Assembly: GCA_030562195.1 (NCBI GenBank)
Contig: CM060200.1
Location: forward strand, 9,796,001 to 9,860,000
Reading direction: 5' to 3'
DNA from: Nipponacmea schrenckii
Lineage: Eukaryota > Mollusca > Gastropoda > Lottiidae
Length of the DNA: 64,000 bases
In this document: positions 12,401 to 23,400 of the stretch, one piece after another
Position numbering within the stretch: position 1 is the stretch's first letter
Layout of the letters: every line of letters begins with the position of its first letter
Notes under the pieces: generated by a model
What the model saw: only the letters and a program-made list of their open reading frames with translations
Database searches by the model: none
Told to the model about the DNA's origin: nothing
Made by a program: the position numbers and the translations under genes

Positions 12401-13137
12401 CAAAAGACAAATTTAGTTTACTTACAGGCATAGGAGTAACATTAGCAACTTGCATTTCTTGCACCATTTCTGGTGTTAGTTGAAGCCCCATATATTCTCC
12501 TAATGATGGGTAAAGTGAAGGTGAGACTGATCTTGGAGCTTCTTGCACTGGAGCAAGAGCACCTGATCCTGTAGCCTGTGGATACACCAGCTGCGGTGCT
12601 TGATTTGTTGATCTTTCATGCTGAATTTGTGCCTAAAAAAAATTGTTCCATTTAGTGTGGTCACTGACAATCAAATACTTGTAAAATGAATGTTGCCAAG
12701 CACAATAGAGCTGAATCCACTATTAAAAATACAGATTAAAAGATAATACACCTTTACCTTAGAAATTTCAGAAGATTCCCAATATACAGTCTCTGATGCC
12801 AGTTGATAACCGAAAGTATCCATGAGAGCCTGGTAATAGTCTATCACTAGTACAAATGTCGGAAACAAGTATAGGTGTGGGCATTAGATACATTTATGGC
12901 AACAAATTTGTAGAACTCCACCCTTAAAATGTTTGCACATTGTCATGAATTTTTCATATCCATGGCAACTTAAAAAACCTATTAAATTTTCCACAGCAAG
13001 CCGACATCAGATATGAATACTAATGATCTAGGTTATCTCTGCTCATTATTATGCCAGTAGAATTTAAATATTGTATAAATACTCACTTGATGAAGTTGAT
13101 CAACTTTCATATCTTCTAATGAGGGATAAATCGACAT
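9444..13137 (-). CDS. SDCBP: Syntenin (syndecan-binding tandem PDZ protein)
   Basis: Eight exons, read downward (12 nt to 207 nt coding sizes aside, all GT-AG): 13137-13087, 12829-12758, 12632-12426, 11970-11812, 11233-11058, 10751-10580, 9755-9664 and 9498-9444 with TAA. Together they give 984 nt, 327 residues. Start [14 protein letters not shown] is the family start. The N-terminal region (about 1-140) holds IYPSL (3-7) and LYPSL (81-85), ALIX-type YPxL motifs. PDZ1 spans about 142-222 with carboxylate-binding loop LGLRV (154-158); PDZ2 about 223-300 with IGFVF (238-242). The C-terminus ends HSIPDL. In animals syntenin binds syndecan tails and phosphoinositides and links cargo to ALIX in exosome formation at plasma and endosomal membranes. 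The N-terminal linker is longer than in the ~298-residue human protein. AATAAA-type signals on the minus strand lie at 9002-8997 and 8949-8944. Confidence 0.95.
9664..9755 (-). CDS. SDCBP: SDCBP exon 7, end of PDZ2
   Basis: 92 nt, [20 protein letters not shown] then [10 protein letters not shown], ending in phase 2 at AAATG|GTAAGT. The MP-x-F-xx-H-I block matches the family. Confidence 0.92.
9921..10475. repeat. 31-bp minisatellite in SDCBP intron 6
   Basis: About 18 imperfect units of 'aacaatgatatcagagctta' plus 'tcacatcattt' with period 31 (for example starts at 9930 and 9961). It lies between the two PDZ2 exons. There is no coding signal. Confidence 0.9.
10580..10751 (-). CDS. SDCBP: SDCBP exon 6, most of PDZ2
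   Basis: 172 nt opening in the split Arg codon, then [20 protein letters not shown] and later [15 protein letters not shown] and [11 protein letters not shown]. Donor AAG|GTATGC, phase 0. Confidence 0.95.
11058..11233 (-). CDS. SDCBP: SDCBP exon 5, remainder of PDZ1
   Basis: 176 nt ending in phase 2 (GAC AG|GTAAGC). It encodes [40 protein letters not shown] and ends AVRD plus a split Arg codon. This is the most conserved block of the protein. Confidence 0.95.
11234..11811. other. SDCBP intron 4
   Basis: AT-rich intron between the two PDZ1 exons; no repeat or nested gene is seen. Confidence 0.6.
11812..11970 (-). CDS. SDCBP: SDCBP exon 4, start of PDZ1
   Basis: 53 codons, phase 0 both ends. 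It encodes [20 protein letters not shown] and the first PDZ1 strands with LGLRV. Donor AAT|GTAAGT. Confidence 0.93.
12426..12632 (-). CDS. SDCBP: SDCBP exon 3, N-terminal linker with LYPSL motif
   Basis: 69 codons, phase 0 both ends, rich in Ala, Pro, Ser and Gln. It contains [18 protein letters not shown], matching the conserved YPxL-xxYMGL segment of syntenin. Donor CCT|GTAAGT. Confidence 0.9.
12758..12829 (-). CDS. SDCBP: SDCBP exon 2
   Basis: 24 codons, phase 0 both ends: [20 protein letters not shown] then EISK. I recall no counterpart of this segment in vertebrate syntenin, and it accounts for part of the extra length. Acceptor TTACCAG, donor AAG|GTAAAG. Confidence 0.8.
13087..13137 (-). 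CDS. SDCBP: SDCBP coding exon 1 (start)
   Basis: ATG at 13137-13135, 17 codons, phase 0 donor GTGAGT. It encodes [17 protein letters not shown]. An acceptor-like AG immediately above 13185 suggests a further non-coding 5' exon nearer 13740-13790, where two donor-like sites occur on the minus strand (GTTAGT at 13790-13785 and CAG|GTAAAC at 13736-13731). Confidence 0.9.
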
Positions 13138-13874
13138 TTTGAATTTGTCTCTTTATTGTTTAACAATACTAACAAATGTTCAAACCTGTAATATACAAAT
13201 TATAGACCCATTTATCGTGATAGTTGACAAATTTCAAACAATAACACAAAGAAGCCACTTTTCTTCTCACTTTCGTACCGTACAGTAAACTTTATTCTAG
13301 ACATTTCAAAAGGTACCTTATGAAATGGTCTGCAAATTTTAGTACCTGACCACCTACTCACCCCTCTCCCTTTTGTCATTTGTCATTTAGAACTTTGTAA
13401 TAAGAATGGAAACCTTCTTTACAACTATGTCAAATATAGAATGATTGTTATGATAGGCCTTATAATAATTGTTGCCATAGAATAATACAATTAAATGACT
13501 TTGGTAAATTGTTTGAGGAAAGGTTAAATAATTAATAAAAAATCCTTTATAACTGAATGATCATAACTTTCGAAAGTGAAACTGAAGTCGGCTTCTCTTC
13601 AATCAGCCATTAAGACTGCCATGGGTCACACTGTTCTGTGTAGAGCAAGTGAAGTTCTAAATAATTAGCCGTCCGACAATTCACAATGTAAACAAAGACA
13701 AAAATCCATAACTAATCCTTCAAAATTGTTGTTTACCTGATTATTCTTAGTTCCTGACTATAATTATGTTAAATTATTCGAGATACTAACCGTTATAAAT
13801 GTTCTCTTCCACGAATATTGTGAAATAAAATCGTGATGATGTTTCTCATGCACGGAAATAATATCAATTGATAG

Positions 13875-13882
13875 TGACGTCA
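13875..13882. promoter_or_regulatory. Perfect CRE palindrome TGACGTCA
   Basis: The full 8-bp cAMP-response element lies about 80 bp upstream of the putative syntenin 5' exon and about 480 bp upstream of the PHACTR ATG. Full-length CREs near start sites are commonly bound by CREB/ATF factors; binding here is inferred. Confidence 0.5.
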
Positions 13883-14325
13883 GTGGTCATATGTTTCTGA
13901 CATCATAGAGTGTAATATGCCGAACTGCCTTTAAAATCAATTTTAATAAATTTTAGTTATGTTGAGGCAGTGAATGCGAAATATATTTGCAAATTATTGG
14001 ATAATTTTGGTATATTATAAAAATATTGATATGGTGAATGAACTTGAGTATGGTATGCAAGATAGAATCTTGGTTAAACTATTTGGTTTGTATTGTTGGC
14101 ATATTACACTTACAGACCCCAAGTCACAAGTTTATAAAGCAAATATATACAAAAGATAAGCTAAAAATAGAACAGCTTTCATGGTCCATGGTTAACAATG
14201 AGCTATTGTGTCACCTTTACTCGCTTACTGATAATAATTTTTGCGGAAAATTCAAATGCAAACATATAAGATTTACAGCAGATCCTACGAAATGGTTTGA
14301 TTCCAAAATTTGAGACCAGCCGTAT

Positions 14326-14335
14326 ACCGGAAGTG
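14326..14335 (+). promoter_or_regulatory. ETS/GABP-type site ACCGGAAGTG
   Basis: A consensus ETS-family site lies 21 bases upstream of the PHACTR exon 1a ATG, a usual place for such sites near transcription starts in CpG-poor housekeeping promoters. Confidence 0.45.
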
Positions 14336-14355
14336 CATTTAATTCTCATCTCGTT

Positions 14356-14473
14356 ATGGCCACCAAAACAGATTCGACTCTAAACGAAAAGCCAATTTAT
14401 CAGCGACAGAGAAGTAACAGTGATCCCCCACTTTCAAAAGACGTTTTGAATACATTAGCCTTAGATAGACCAG
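14356..14473 (+). CDS. PHACTR: PHACTR alternative first exon 1a
   Basis: ATGG start at 14356, [20 protein letters not shown] followed by [19 protein letters not shown] and one base of a split codon; donor CCAG|GTAATT (phase 1). Joined to 32597 it gives Asp (G|AC). It stands right behind an ETS site in the divergent promoter. Joining to the exon at 19091 instead would give a stop after few codons, so the two are mutually exclusive. Confidence 0.7.
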
Positions 14474-17400
14474 GTAATTATTCGTTAATTTGATAAACAA
14501 TCCCTTGTTTATTTTATGTAAATAAAGGGACACGCCCAATGTGAACGTATTGTATAAAATAGGCCCTATAATAGAAGGATAGGCCTTCTAACAATAGGAG
14601 CATAAGTTATTGTTGTGTGGCTAGTCTAAATTATTAATTATTATAGTAGGTACCATGTATAATATTATAAGGTATATCTTACTCAATAGTAAACAAACAT
14701 GTCATATTGAATTTTCGTTCTAAAACAAACTATAATAGGGCCTATTGACTATTAGGCCTATAATATAGATCCATCAAAACAGGACATAGTGAAAAACTAG
14801 CTAAACCAAACCCTAATAAAGACTTAAAATTGTTTTTATTTATCAAAGCACTGTATTTATTGAACTACTCAATCTGAAACCCTCAACCTATTCAAGTCTT
14901 TACACAGCATTGGAATTTGAGAATTAAAATAGCACCCACTGCTGAATCTATTTTAACCCATATTTAAGTTTCAAATAAAGTAACCTATCAACCAAGTCAT
15001 ACCTTAGGTAATCAAGAGCTTAAAGTTAAAGGGTTTAAGACCAGATATCATGAATTGGAGACTAACAAGAGATTTGCCAGTAAATCTACATCACAATGCT
15101 TCCACTTGTCAATATAAGTGATGCAAATTGGAGGGGTTGACATAAAGAAGCAAATCAGAAAGAAATTGATACAGTAGTTACATTTGGTGATTAATTGAGA
15201 TTTCGTGAGATGCATTTTATAGCTTCTTAATGGAGAATGATTAATACCAGTGCCCTGGCAAACTTTCCTCTCACAACAAAATTCTTAAGGTGTTGCAGGA
15301 ATGTCATCTCAATTTATATGGACCTGTTTCACAAAATTTTACCAAAGATACAATCAAGATTTTAAGAAATACAGTTACCTGATTGGTTGATAAAAACTCA
15401 ATTTTAGTGATTGACCAATCTGACCATTGGAACACTAAAATCATGTCAAGTTAAGTTTTCGTGAAATAGGCTCAACAGACCATAAATGACAGAATAAAAA
15501 TGTTTGGTTGGTAGATGACAATTTAACGTTTGCTTCCAGTGGATGTTGATTTCACAAACTAGGTATTTGTAGTACCAGTAGTTGGTAGTTGGTTGATTGT
15601 GGTATTGGGAGGACACCTTATTATTATGAGCTTTTGTTACTGAAAGAGTCTGAGTTTACACTTTTGCTTGTGACTGCTGTCTGAAAATATAACATCCAAA
15701 CAAAATAAAAATTCTATCCAACATAGTCCCCAAAACAATGGTTAAATTGATAATAGTAAAAATGATGTGACAAATTGTACATAAAAATTGTTCTCATGAC
15801 AGAAATTATTCTTTCCATGTTCCTGATATTCTGAAGCTCCTTGGCACAACCATGAAATCTATTGTCTATAATAATTATCTAACTTCCTCAAGTGAAATCA
15901 TTGCTTGTTAAAGACAAAAATGCCTTTGCTGTAACGTTGCAATTATTTATTACAGATTTTTTTCCATATAATTGTCCAGTTAAAAATTATCTAGTTATCT
16001 AGTGTATGTAATTAAATATTGATAATGTCATGGCCATTATCATGTAATTTTTTATTGTAACTGGACAAATTGGCTTTCGGCACCCAAATTTATCTGAATA
16101 AATCTAGGTGACTGCAATGATCAATCTAGCTTTGTTTATCTGAATAAAAGTAATGAAATTGAAAAATATATTGTTTAATGTTTAGTAGATGTCTGCTACA
16201 TATATATACTGCCATTACATAGCAATAATTATATTATTCATCGAGAGTAGGATATCAATATATATTAGACTATTGTAACATATGGTGTTTATATATAGAC
16301 ATGTTAAAGTGTGACTTCCAGTTTAAACTGAGTATACACAGTTTTTGATTATTTTATTGCAACTTGCTGTTTGTTTCTGTTAATTATTAACCAAGAGGCC
16401 AGTAAAGGATTACATTAACATCATATGCTTTCAGTTGGAGTTCAGGGTATATCATGTTTTATTTCATTTACACTCAGTGTTCAAAGTGTTAAATGTTATT
16501 CTCTTGGCTTAGAAATTTTCTTCTTTTATAACATGGGGATATCATAAGATGCTATACAAAATTTAATAACAGCAATAATAATTGTACAGTTTGTTTATTA
16601 TATCAGCTTTTTCAAACAAAAATATAATTCTATTGTAATTGAGTGATTGTTTATATTCATTATTGAAGATAAATGGCAACTTTCTTAGTTTTGGTCGTGA
16701 TTTTTTTTAAGGTCAATAACATTTTTGTCAAATATATTTTTTTCAATTTAACATGGAATATTTGTTAGAAGAAAGGGATTTATCCTTTAAGTTGACATCA
16801 TGATGATTTCACTAAAACTTGACAGTTGTTTGATGTCAAATTGGAAACAGTATATTACTAATTCTGCTTGCATTTGGAATGAAATTGCTATTTTTTGGTC
16901 TATATCAACCTCTTTTTGGCCATTGATAATTTAGACAGTGAGTTGATATTTTCTATTAGTTGTAGTTCAAAAATGCTGTCTTAAATGATTTTAGGATTTT
17001 CAATGTAAAGTTTTAAAATACTTTGTGTGAAATGTAAATAGCGGTTGATTTCATGTTTTCTTGTGTACCTTAATTCCTAAATTGGTAAGTTAACCCCTCA
17101 TATAACTTATTGTCTAGATGAACATTAGTAGCATAAGATGACAAGAGATCACCGAAGTTACTGTACTTATCAAGAAACTCTTTCTGTCGTTCTATCTCTA
17201 ATTCATGACATATTCAGGGTTCTTCTGAAGTATATTTTTTCTGTTATTTTGGTTTCAAATTCGCCATGTAGCAAAATGTGTTGTATTCATTTGCCTAATC
17301 TGGAGCCAAAATATAGCTAGGACATAAGTCAATTTCAGTTTATTTTTTAGTAAATAGGTAATATCAATAAGGATGGCCTCATGCTTGTATCTTCCTTTTC

Positions 17401-20400
17401 TAAACTTTTTCTTTTTATTGTTATATAATGTAGTAATTTAGGACAAATGTGTTTTTTCTCTATATTTTTTGTGCACAGCGCATGATAGATCATAAAAATG
17501 TTGAAAAGGGCTGGAACTTGAACTTAAAATAAAATATTATTTTGGCTCACTTTTTAGGATCTTTCCATATCATTTATTTACATTTATTTACATTTATCAG
17601 AAAGAAAACCACAATTTTTTTGGCTGCTTACTAATATGTGGGGAAAAAAAAGTCAAAATTGTGTAGTGAATCTTTGGAGTTACTTCCCCTTGATTGGTAG
17701 TCTATATTTTAGTAATTGTAAAGAGGCTTTCTAAAATGTTTATTTTTATTGAGGAAAACAACAATTTGCAACATTCCAATTTTCAATCAGATGACTGGTT
17801 TGTGAAATTCCACTCAACAATAATCACATACTTGAATTAAATCGGGTTAATCCTCCTACTTCCCCCTCCCGTACGCCTATGTGCATTTTGCATATGTGAC
17901 ACTTGAAACCAATTTTCATTATGAAATACTTACCTGTATGTGATTGATATAATTCCTCCATGTGCAAAATTTAATAGCTGCTATATCCAATCTTGAAAAT
18001 GTTTTGTACAGTTTGGTTTTCCTTTTGCAGTTCAGATTGTTAGCACTTTGCTTATTTACTAAATCAGTCATTCCAAACACTACTCAAGTGGTCATTAAGA
18101 CATTAATGGTTCCTTAAAGACCACTTTAACTAAGCATTTTGTGTCATCACTAATTTACTAAATAAACTTAAGTACTATGAAATCCAAAATGAAACTTGAA
18201 ATGTACTGAACATTTCATATGAGGAATAATATCAAACTTATGTCTTAGTAAGTTTTTCATAATGAAAAGTGGCATCAAGTGTCTGGGAAAGTAAGCATAC
18301 ACTGTCTGGCCAACACTTTTCAATTGCTAGCATAGGCTCAAATTTAGGTACTGGTATGATTTTTGTCATTGTTGGTTTTTTATTGTGGGAAGAGATTTCT
18401 TAACATTATGCTTAAGTTGTGACTTTTTTTCAAGTTGATATTTTAAATCACACATGTTTAATCCATAAAATTTGATTTGAGAAAAGTGATGTGGTAAAAA
18501 TTAATATTTCTTTAACCTAAAGTCCTAATTTAAACCTAATGTAATATCATACTTTTACCTTTTGAAGTCTGTGGTCATGACCCTTAAGTTAAAAATCTAG
18601 ACGGCTATATAAAAATATCAGATTCTCTGATAGATAAGTTTTATCCTATTGGTAAAGGTATACAATAGACTTCACCTTAAGCTCTATATAGACTTACATA
18701 CATAGCATTCATATAAAACTTGTACTGTTACTTACCTCGACTCCTAATAAACAATGATTTAAATTCACTCCTCAACCCTTAATGTTTGTTGGCTATTATT
18801 ACAATTAATTTGTCATTCCATTCATGTAAGGGAAGCTTCTTATACGTATTGAATTAAGAGTTATTCAAGTTTCATTTTGTCCACTTGTAGATTTTAATAC
18901 TATGTTGATCTAGTTATCTGTTACTTGTAGCATCCTACAGGTTTCACTGGTCACATGACCTAGATCAACCAACCACATCCATTGACATAACAGTATAAGG
19001 TTTGATAGTTTAATATACTAGTGTTTGAGTGAGATAAGGTGTATTAATGTGCATGGACAGTACAACATTCCTGACCTGCTATATTTCTAGGATTATTTCA
19101 GTTTAAACAGTAGACTGGAAGAACCTCCACTCACCCCCAGCCCAATTCCTGGGGCCAGTGCTTTAGAGCCTCAGGAGAGTGGAGCTTGTGGTACACCTAA
19201 TGATACTAATATCATTAGTAATCATGCTAGTCCAAACAGCCCTACTACTCCCAGGTCTCGAAGTGTTTACAACTTCATGGCTAGGCTACGTAGACGTAAA
19301 ATCACAGGTGAGTTTTTTCTTAATTTCAAATTTATGGCCTTGAATTAGGACAGGGTAGTGGACAAACTGGTTCAGGTCAACTCTTATTTGAAATTTTATT
19401 ACTGACCTAAACACTCAACAGTCAAAAATTGATCGTGACTATGTATTGACATATTATACTTTCGCTTTAGTTTAACTGAAAACCTGTCATTATTGATTTG
19501 CCTTTTGTTGCTATAGAACTCCATTCATTATGCCCTGTTTATAATGTAGTACTTAAATAGCTTGCAGGCTACTGTAGTTGAACTACAATAGGTAAATATG
19601 TAAGGTGTTTAAAACCCTGAGGGAGTTCACAATGGAGATGTCAGTTTTCAATGTAAAGAAAATATGTGGACGGATAAGATTTCTTACATATAGTTATCAT
19701 CTTAATATCTGAACTTTAACAAGCATATATCGTCTTTTTCACATCAAACTATTAACCAATCCACTCTTGGTCGAAAAGTCATGTCAAAGTAAATGATTTA
19801 GGCATGAAAGGCTTGCAATAGCTCTCTCTCATTCATCACAATAGAATTGAACAGTTACAAAAAGGGAAAATCTATAAAATACATAAGCCTCTAAAATGAA
19901 CAAAATACTTTAAAACACATTTTACTTAATTTATAACCCTCAAAAATTGCACACATCTGCAAAATCACTAAGACAATTAGTGTCAAGAAATGTTGGCTGT
20001 GTCATTTGGCTGTAATCAGTTTCTTGTGAATCCCCAAGTACAAAAGGAACTGTGAATTTTTTATCTAGTGACTATTTATTTCAATCAGAAATCTATTTTT
20101 CACTTGCTGTTGATATCCAACTGTAGAGTCCCACTCCCTCCTCCCTATATGATACAAATCTTACAGATGTTTTAAGTTTGCAGTTTTCAAAATTAAAGTT
20201 GCTTGTCCATTGCATTGATTGAGACAACATATGCCCAAAAGTTTTTTTTATAGTGGATTTAAAGGTACAGAGCAAATATTTGCTCCCTTGTCCAGAGGGA
20301 ACTAAAGGAGCCACTCATCGTAAAGTTTGCTCAAATTGAATCAAGCTCTTTGTGTTCACTTGGTATGGCTTACATATGAAAATATTCTTTCAGAGGTTAA

Positions 20401-23400
20401 TAAGAAACTTATGTTTTAAAAAAAAATAGAACAAAATTTTATTATCATTGTATGTAAATGAAGATAATGTCTTTTTATCATATAACAATAAGGTACATGT
20501 TTTCACAATAATTCAAAACTGAATATAGGCCAGTAAAAATACTAAAACTATATTTTGTTTTATTTCATTGTTATCATGTTGTAGATAATGATGTATGTAA
20601 TGTACAGTCAGGAGTTTGTAACTCTGTTTGCTGAAGAGATAAAAAGAGTCTGATGACATTTGAGTTGTTAAATTCCACAGTTTACTACCAGGTGTGTCAT
20701 TTAAACTGATACATGATTTAGGTTTTAATTAACAGTCAGTGAATCAACTATTAAGCTTTAAAACATTTTTAGATAATTTGAAATCGGTTAATTCTTCGAT
20801 CTCCTCTTCACAAATCACCCACAATCTTTCCTTTTCTGTTCTGCCCCGTTTCCCATTATCCTCTTTTCAATGCCAAGCCAACTCCATCTTCTTCTCCCCA
20901 GATTCTTCCCCCCAGATTCGACCCTTTCCTTTTTCATCCCTACCCATCAATCCTTTTGGCCTACTCTTTATGTTCACTAATTAATTAATATTGAAAAAAT
21001 TTTTGTTAGCTGATTAAACTCAATTATACACATATCAGAATTTAAAGGGATCAGCTTCCCATTTTTTCGGAGGAGAGTCTTGAGAAATACTAGAAATGTA
21101 TGAAAAAAACATAATTTCACAAAACTACTTCAAACTACAAATTTCACTTCGTATATGACTTTACTGTAAATCGCAGTATTTCAAGAAATGACAAGTCATC
21201 ATTTTACCCTTCAAGCACAAATAATTAAGAACACTCACTGTGAGATTTCCAGTTTCTGAGATCATGGCATGATTGTTTAAGCAAATTCAGACTTGTCTCT
21301 TTAAATCTAACTGACAATTCGACCAAATTTGGAAACTCTTGCTAGAATGTTGTCATTTCCAGGCTGCTATTAATATTCTCACGTGTATCATGTATTTTAA
21401 TGATTTATTGTTTTCTGCTATTAATAGCTTCAAATTCCTTTGAAGTCAAGAAATCCTGGTGTTATAGCCATTGCGTTTGAAACCCATGCTGATAGTGTTC
21501 CAATACAGAACAATATGTGATAATAGGGATAAAAGTGTTCCTTGATCATCAATTTTCAATGAAATCTTACACCTGTATATTTGAAGAAAATTGCAGAATA
21601 ATATGCTATTAATATATTGTTTATAGTCTTGGTTCATAAACTCAGGGTTACGACCCAAACTGTGGTCTCAAAGCCCTGTCTTAAGGTCACGAACTAGTCT
21701 GAAAGCTTTTCGAAAATCAATGTAGTTTATAAACTTACAATGGAAAGAACATGATTTGTGAAGCTGAGTATTATTGAACCATGATTGTAAAATTTGTTGC
21801 TTAAAAACAGAAGAAACCATCACATTTTTCAATAGTCTATTTTGTTAAATGTCCAACAATATTGTAATAGGCCTATTTGTTACAGCAAAATAAGGAAAAA
21901 TGTGCAACTATTTTCATATTGGAGTGGCCAAGATATTGTGTGAACCTCGGCTTAGTATTTTGCCAATTTCAATAGTATGACTGGTATTGTAAAGTATGGA
22001 TAAACAACCATGCAATACTTTAAAGATATGAATGGTACCGGTATTATAACAAGGGAACTATGTTTGTAATGTAATTGTATTAGCTGGTCCATTTATTAAC
22101 AGAAGTAAGAACTTCTAGGCGTTCATGATGCATACATAAAAAATGTTTTCATGTCATTTTTTAGGTCTGGTGAAAGTTATCTTGATGATTTTGCAAAATT
22201 ATCTCCCTGAGATACAATTTGGTCGACTGAATCCACCTTCATTAAATTATATAAAATACAATTCAAGTGTATGAAATATGTTGGATATTTGACATATTAT
22301 ATATTGTTGATATTGTCAACTGCTATTTGTTTTATCATAAATTATACAGTAAACAGTAATAAAACAACATAAATGTTTATTGACTTGTTTTAAAGGTAGT
22401 GCTCTATATTCCTTCAATGACATGTTCAGGTAGTCCATGTGGGTTTTCCTTGCAAATTTCAGCCTAGTAGCTTTGTAGGATAACAATTTATTTTGACTTA
22501 AGCAATTCTTACACACTATTGAACAGACTGACAAATTTCTAGTTTGAAAACTCACAGATTTTTATCCTGGGTCCCACTTAGCAGGAAATAAGCATCATTG
22601 AGCAAAGTTGAGGTTTTGGTAAAGTAAGGTATTGTTAAAGAAGTCCCATATTATTGATCTGAAGTATTAGAACAACCTTGTTTTGTCATCATTAAATTTG
22701 CAATGATATTGATATCCAGAACACCAGGATATATCAAATGATATCTCATTAGCTATAATGATGTCATAATTATATCAGTTGGGAATTATTTTAACATTTG
22801 ACAGATACAGGAAACATCAGACGGAAAATCAATTGCCCCGTAGACATCATTTTAACTTTCAAATGATAATTCTGGACACACATAGATTAGAAGGTTCAAC
22901 ATTTGATGAACTGTGAACACAATTACTGATTGGCTCAGTTAAAACGTCTTGTTTCTGAGACTAAGGCATGATTGGTTAAATGAATGGCAAACCTGTGCCT
23001 TTAATCAGATAATTAGCCCTTATGAAAATAGTCAAATACCTAAAGCAGTAGAATCTATGGAGTGATTTATTAGTAAAGCTGCCCTCCAGCTAGACAGTAA
23101 TAATGACTATAGTATTGTGATCAGACCTTACCAAATAAATTATAACTATCATGTTATATAGAGGTATGTAATGTCATTTACATAACCACCAACAATACAC
23201 TTCATTATATATAGTCAGACAGTCCATTTTCACTTGGCCAATTGATTTATTTAAGTAGAGAGTTACCTATGACTATATAGGTAGTATCATTCTTAAGCCA
23301 TGGTTCACTGGTCAATTAAATACATTGGTGACATAGTTGGTTAAAAAATCTGAAAAGAATTGTCTGACAAGTTGCTGCTTTTAAAAAAATATTTCAACAA

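Larger units (their letters stand above)
13138..14355. promoter_or_regulatory. Divergent SDCBP/PHACTR promoter region
   Basis: The start codons of the minus-strand syntenin gene and the plus-strand PHACTR exon 1a lie 1.2 kb apart, head to head. The interval contains a perfect CRE and an ETS-type site, and donor-like sites for a syntenin 5' UTR exon. No TATA box is assigned. The open frames at 13974-14313 have no recognised motif. Confidence 0.55.
14474..19090. other. PHACTR intron DNA between exons 1a and 1b
   Basis: AT-rich, no nested gene. It holds a fold-back MITE (15322-15471) and one copy of a dispersed ~90-bp repeat (15501-15600). A coding exon that could supply a start to exon 1b should lie here or upstream, but none was recognised. 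Confidence 0.5.

Noticed and set aside
20739..20984. 81-residue Pro/Ser/Phe-rich ORF in the PHACTR intron
   Set aside because: Pyrimidine-rich low-complexity sequence. There is no consensus acceptor-donor pair with phase fitting PHACTR and no motif.
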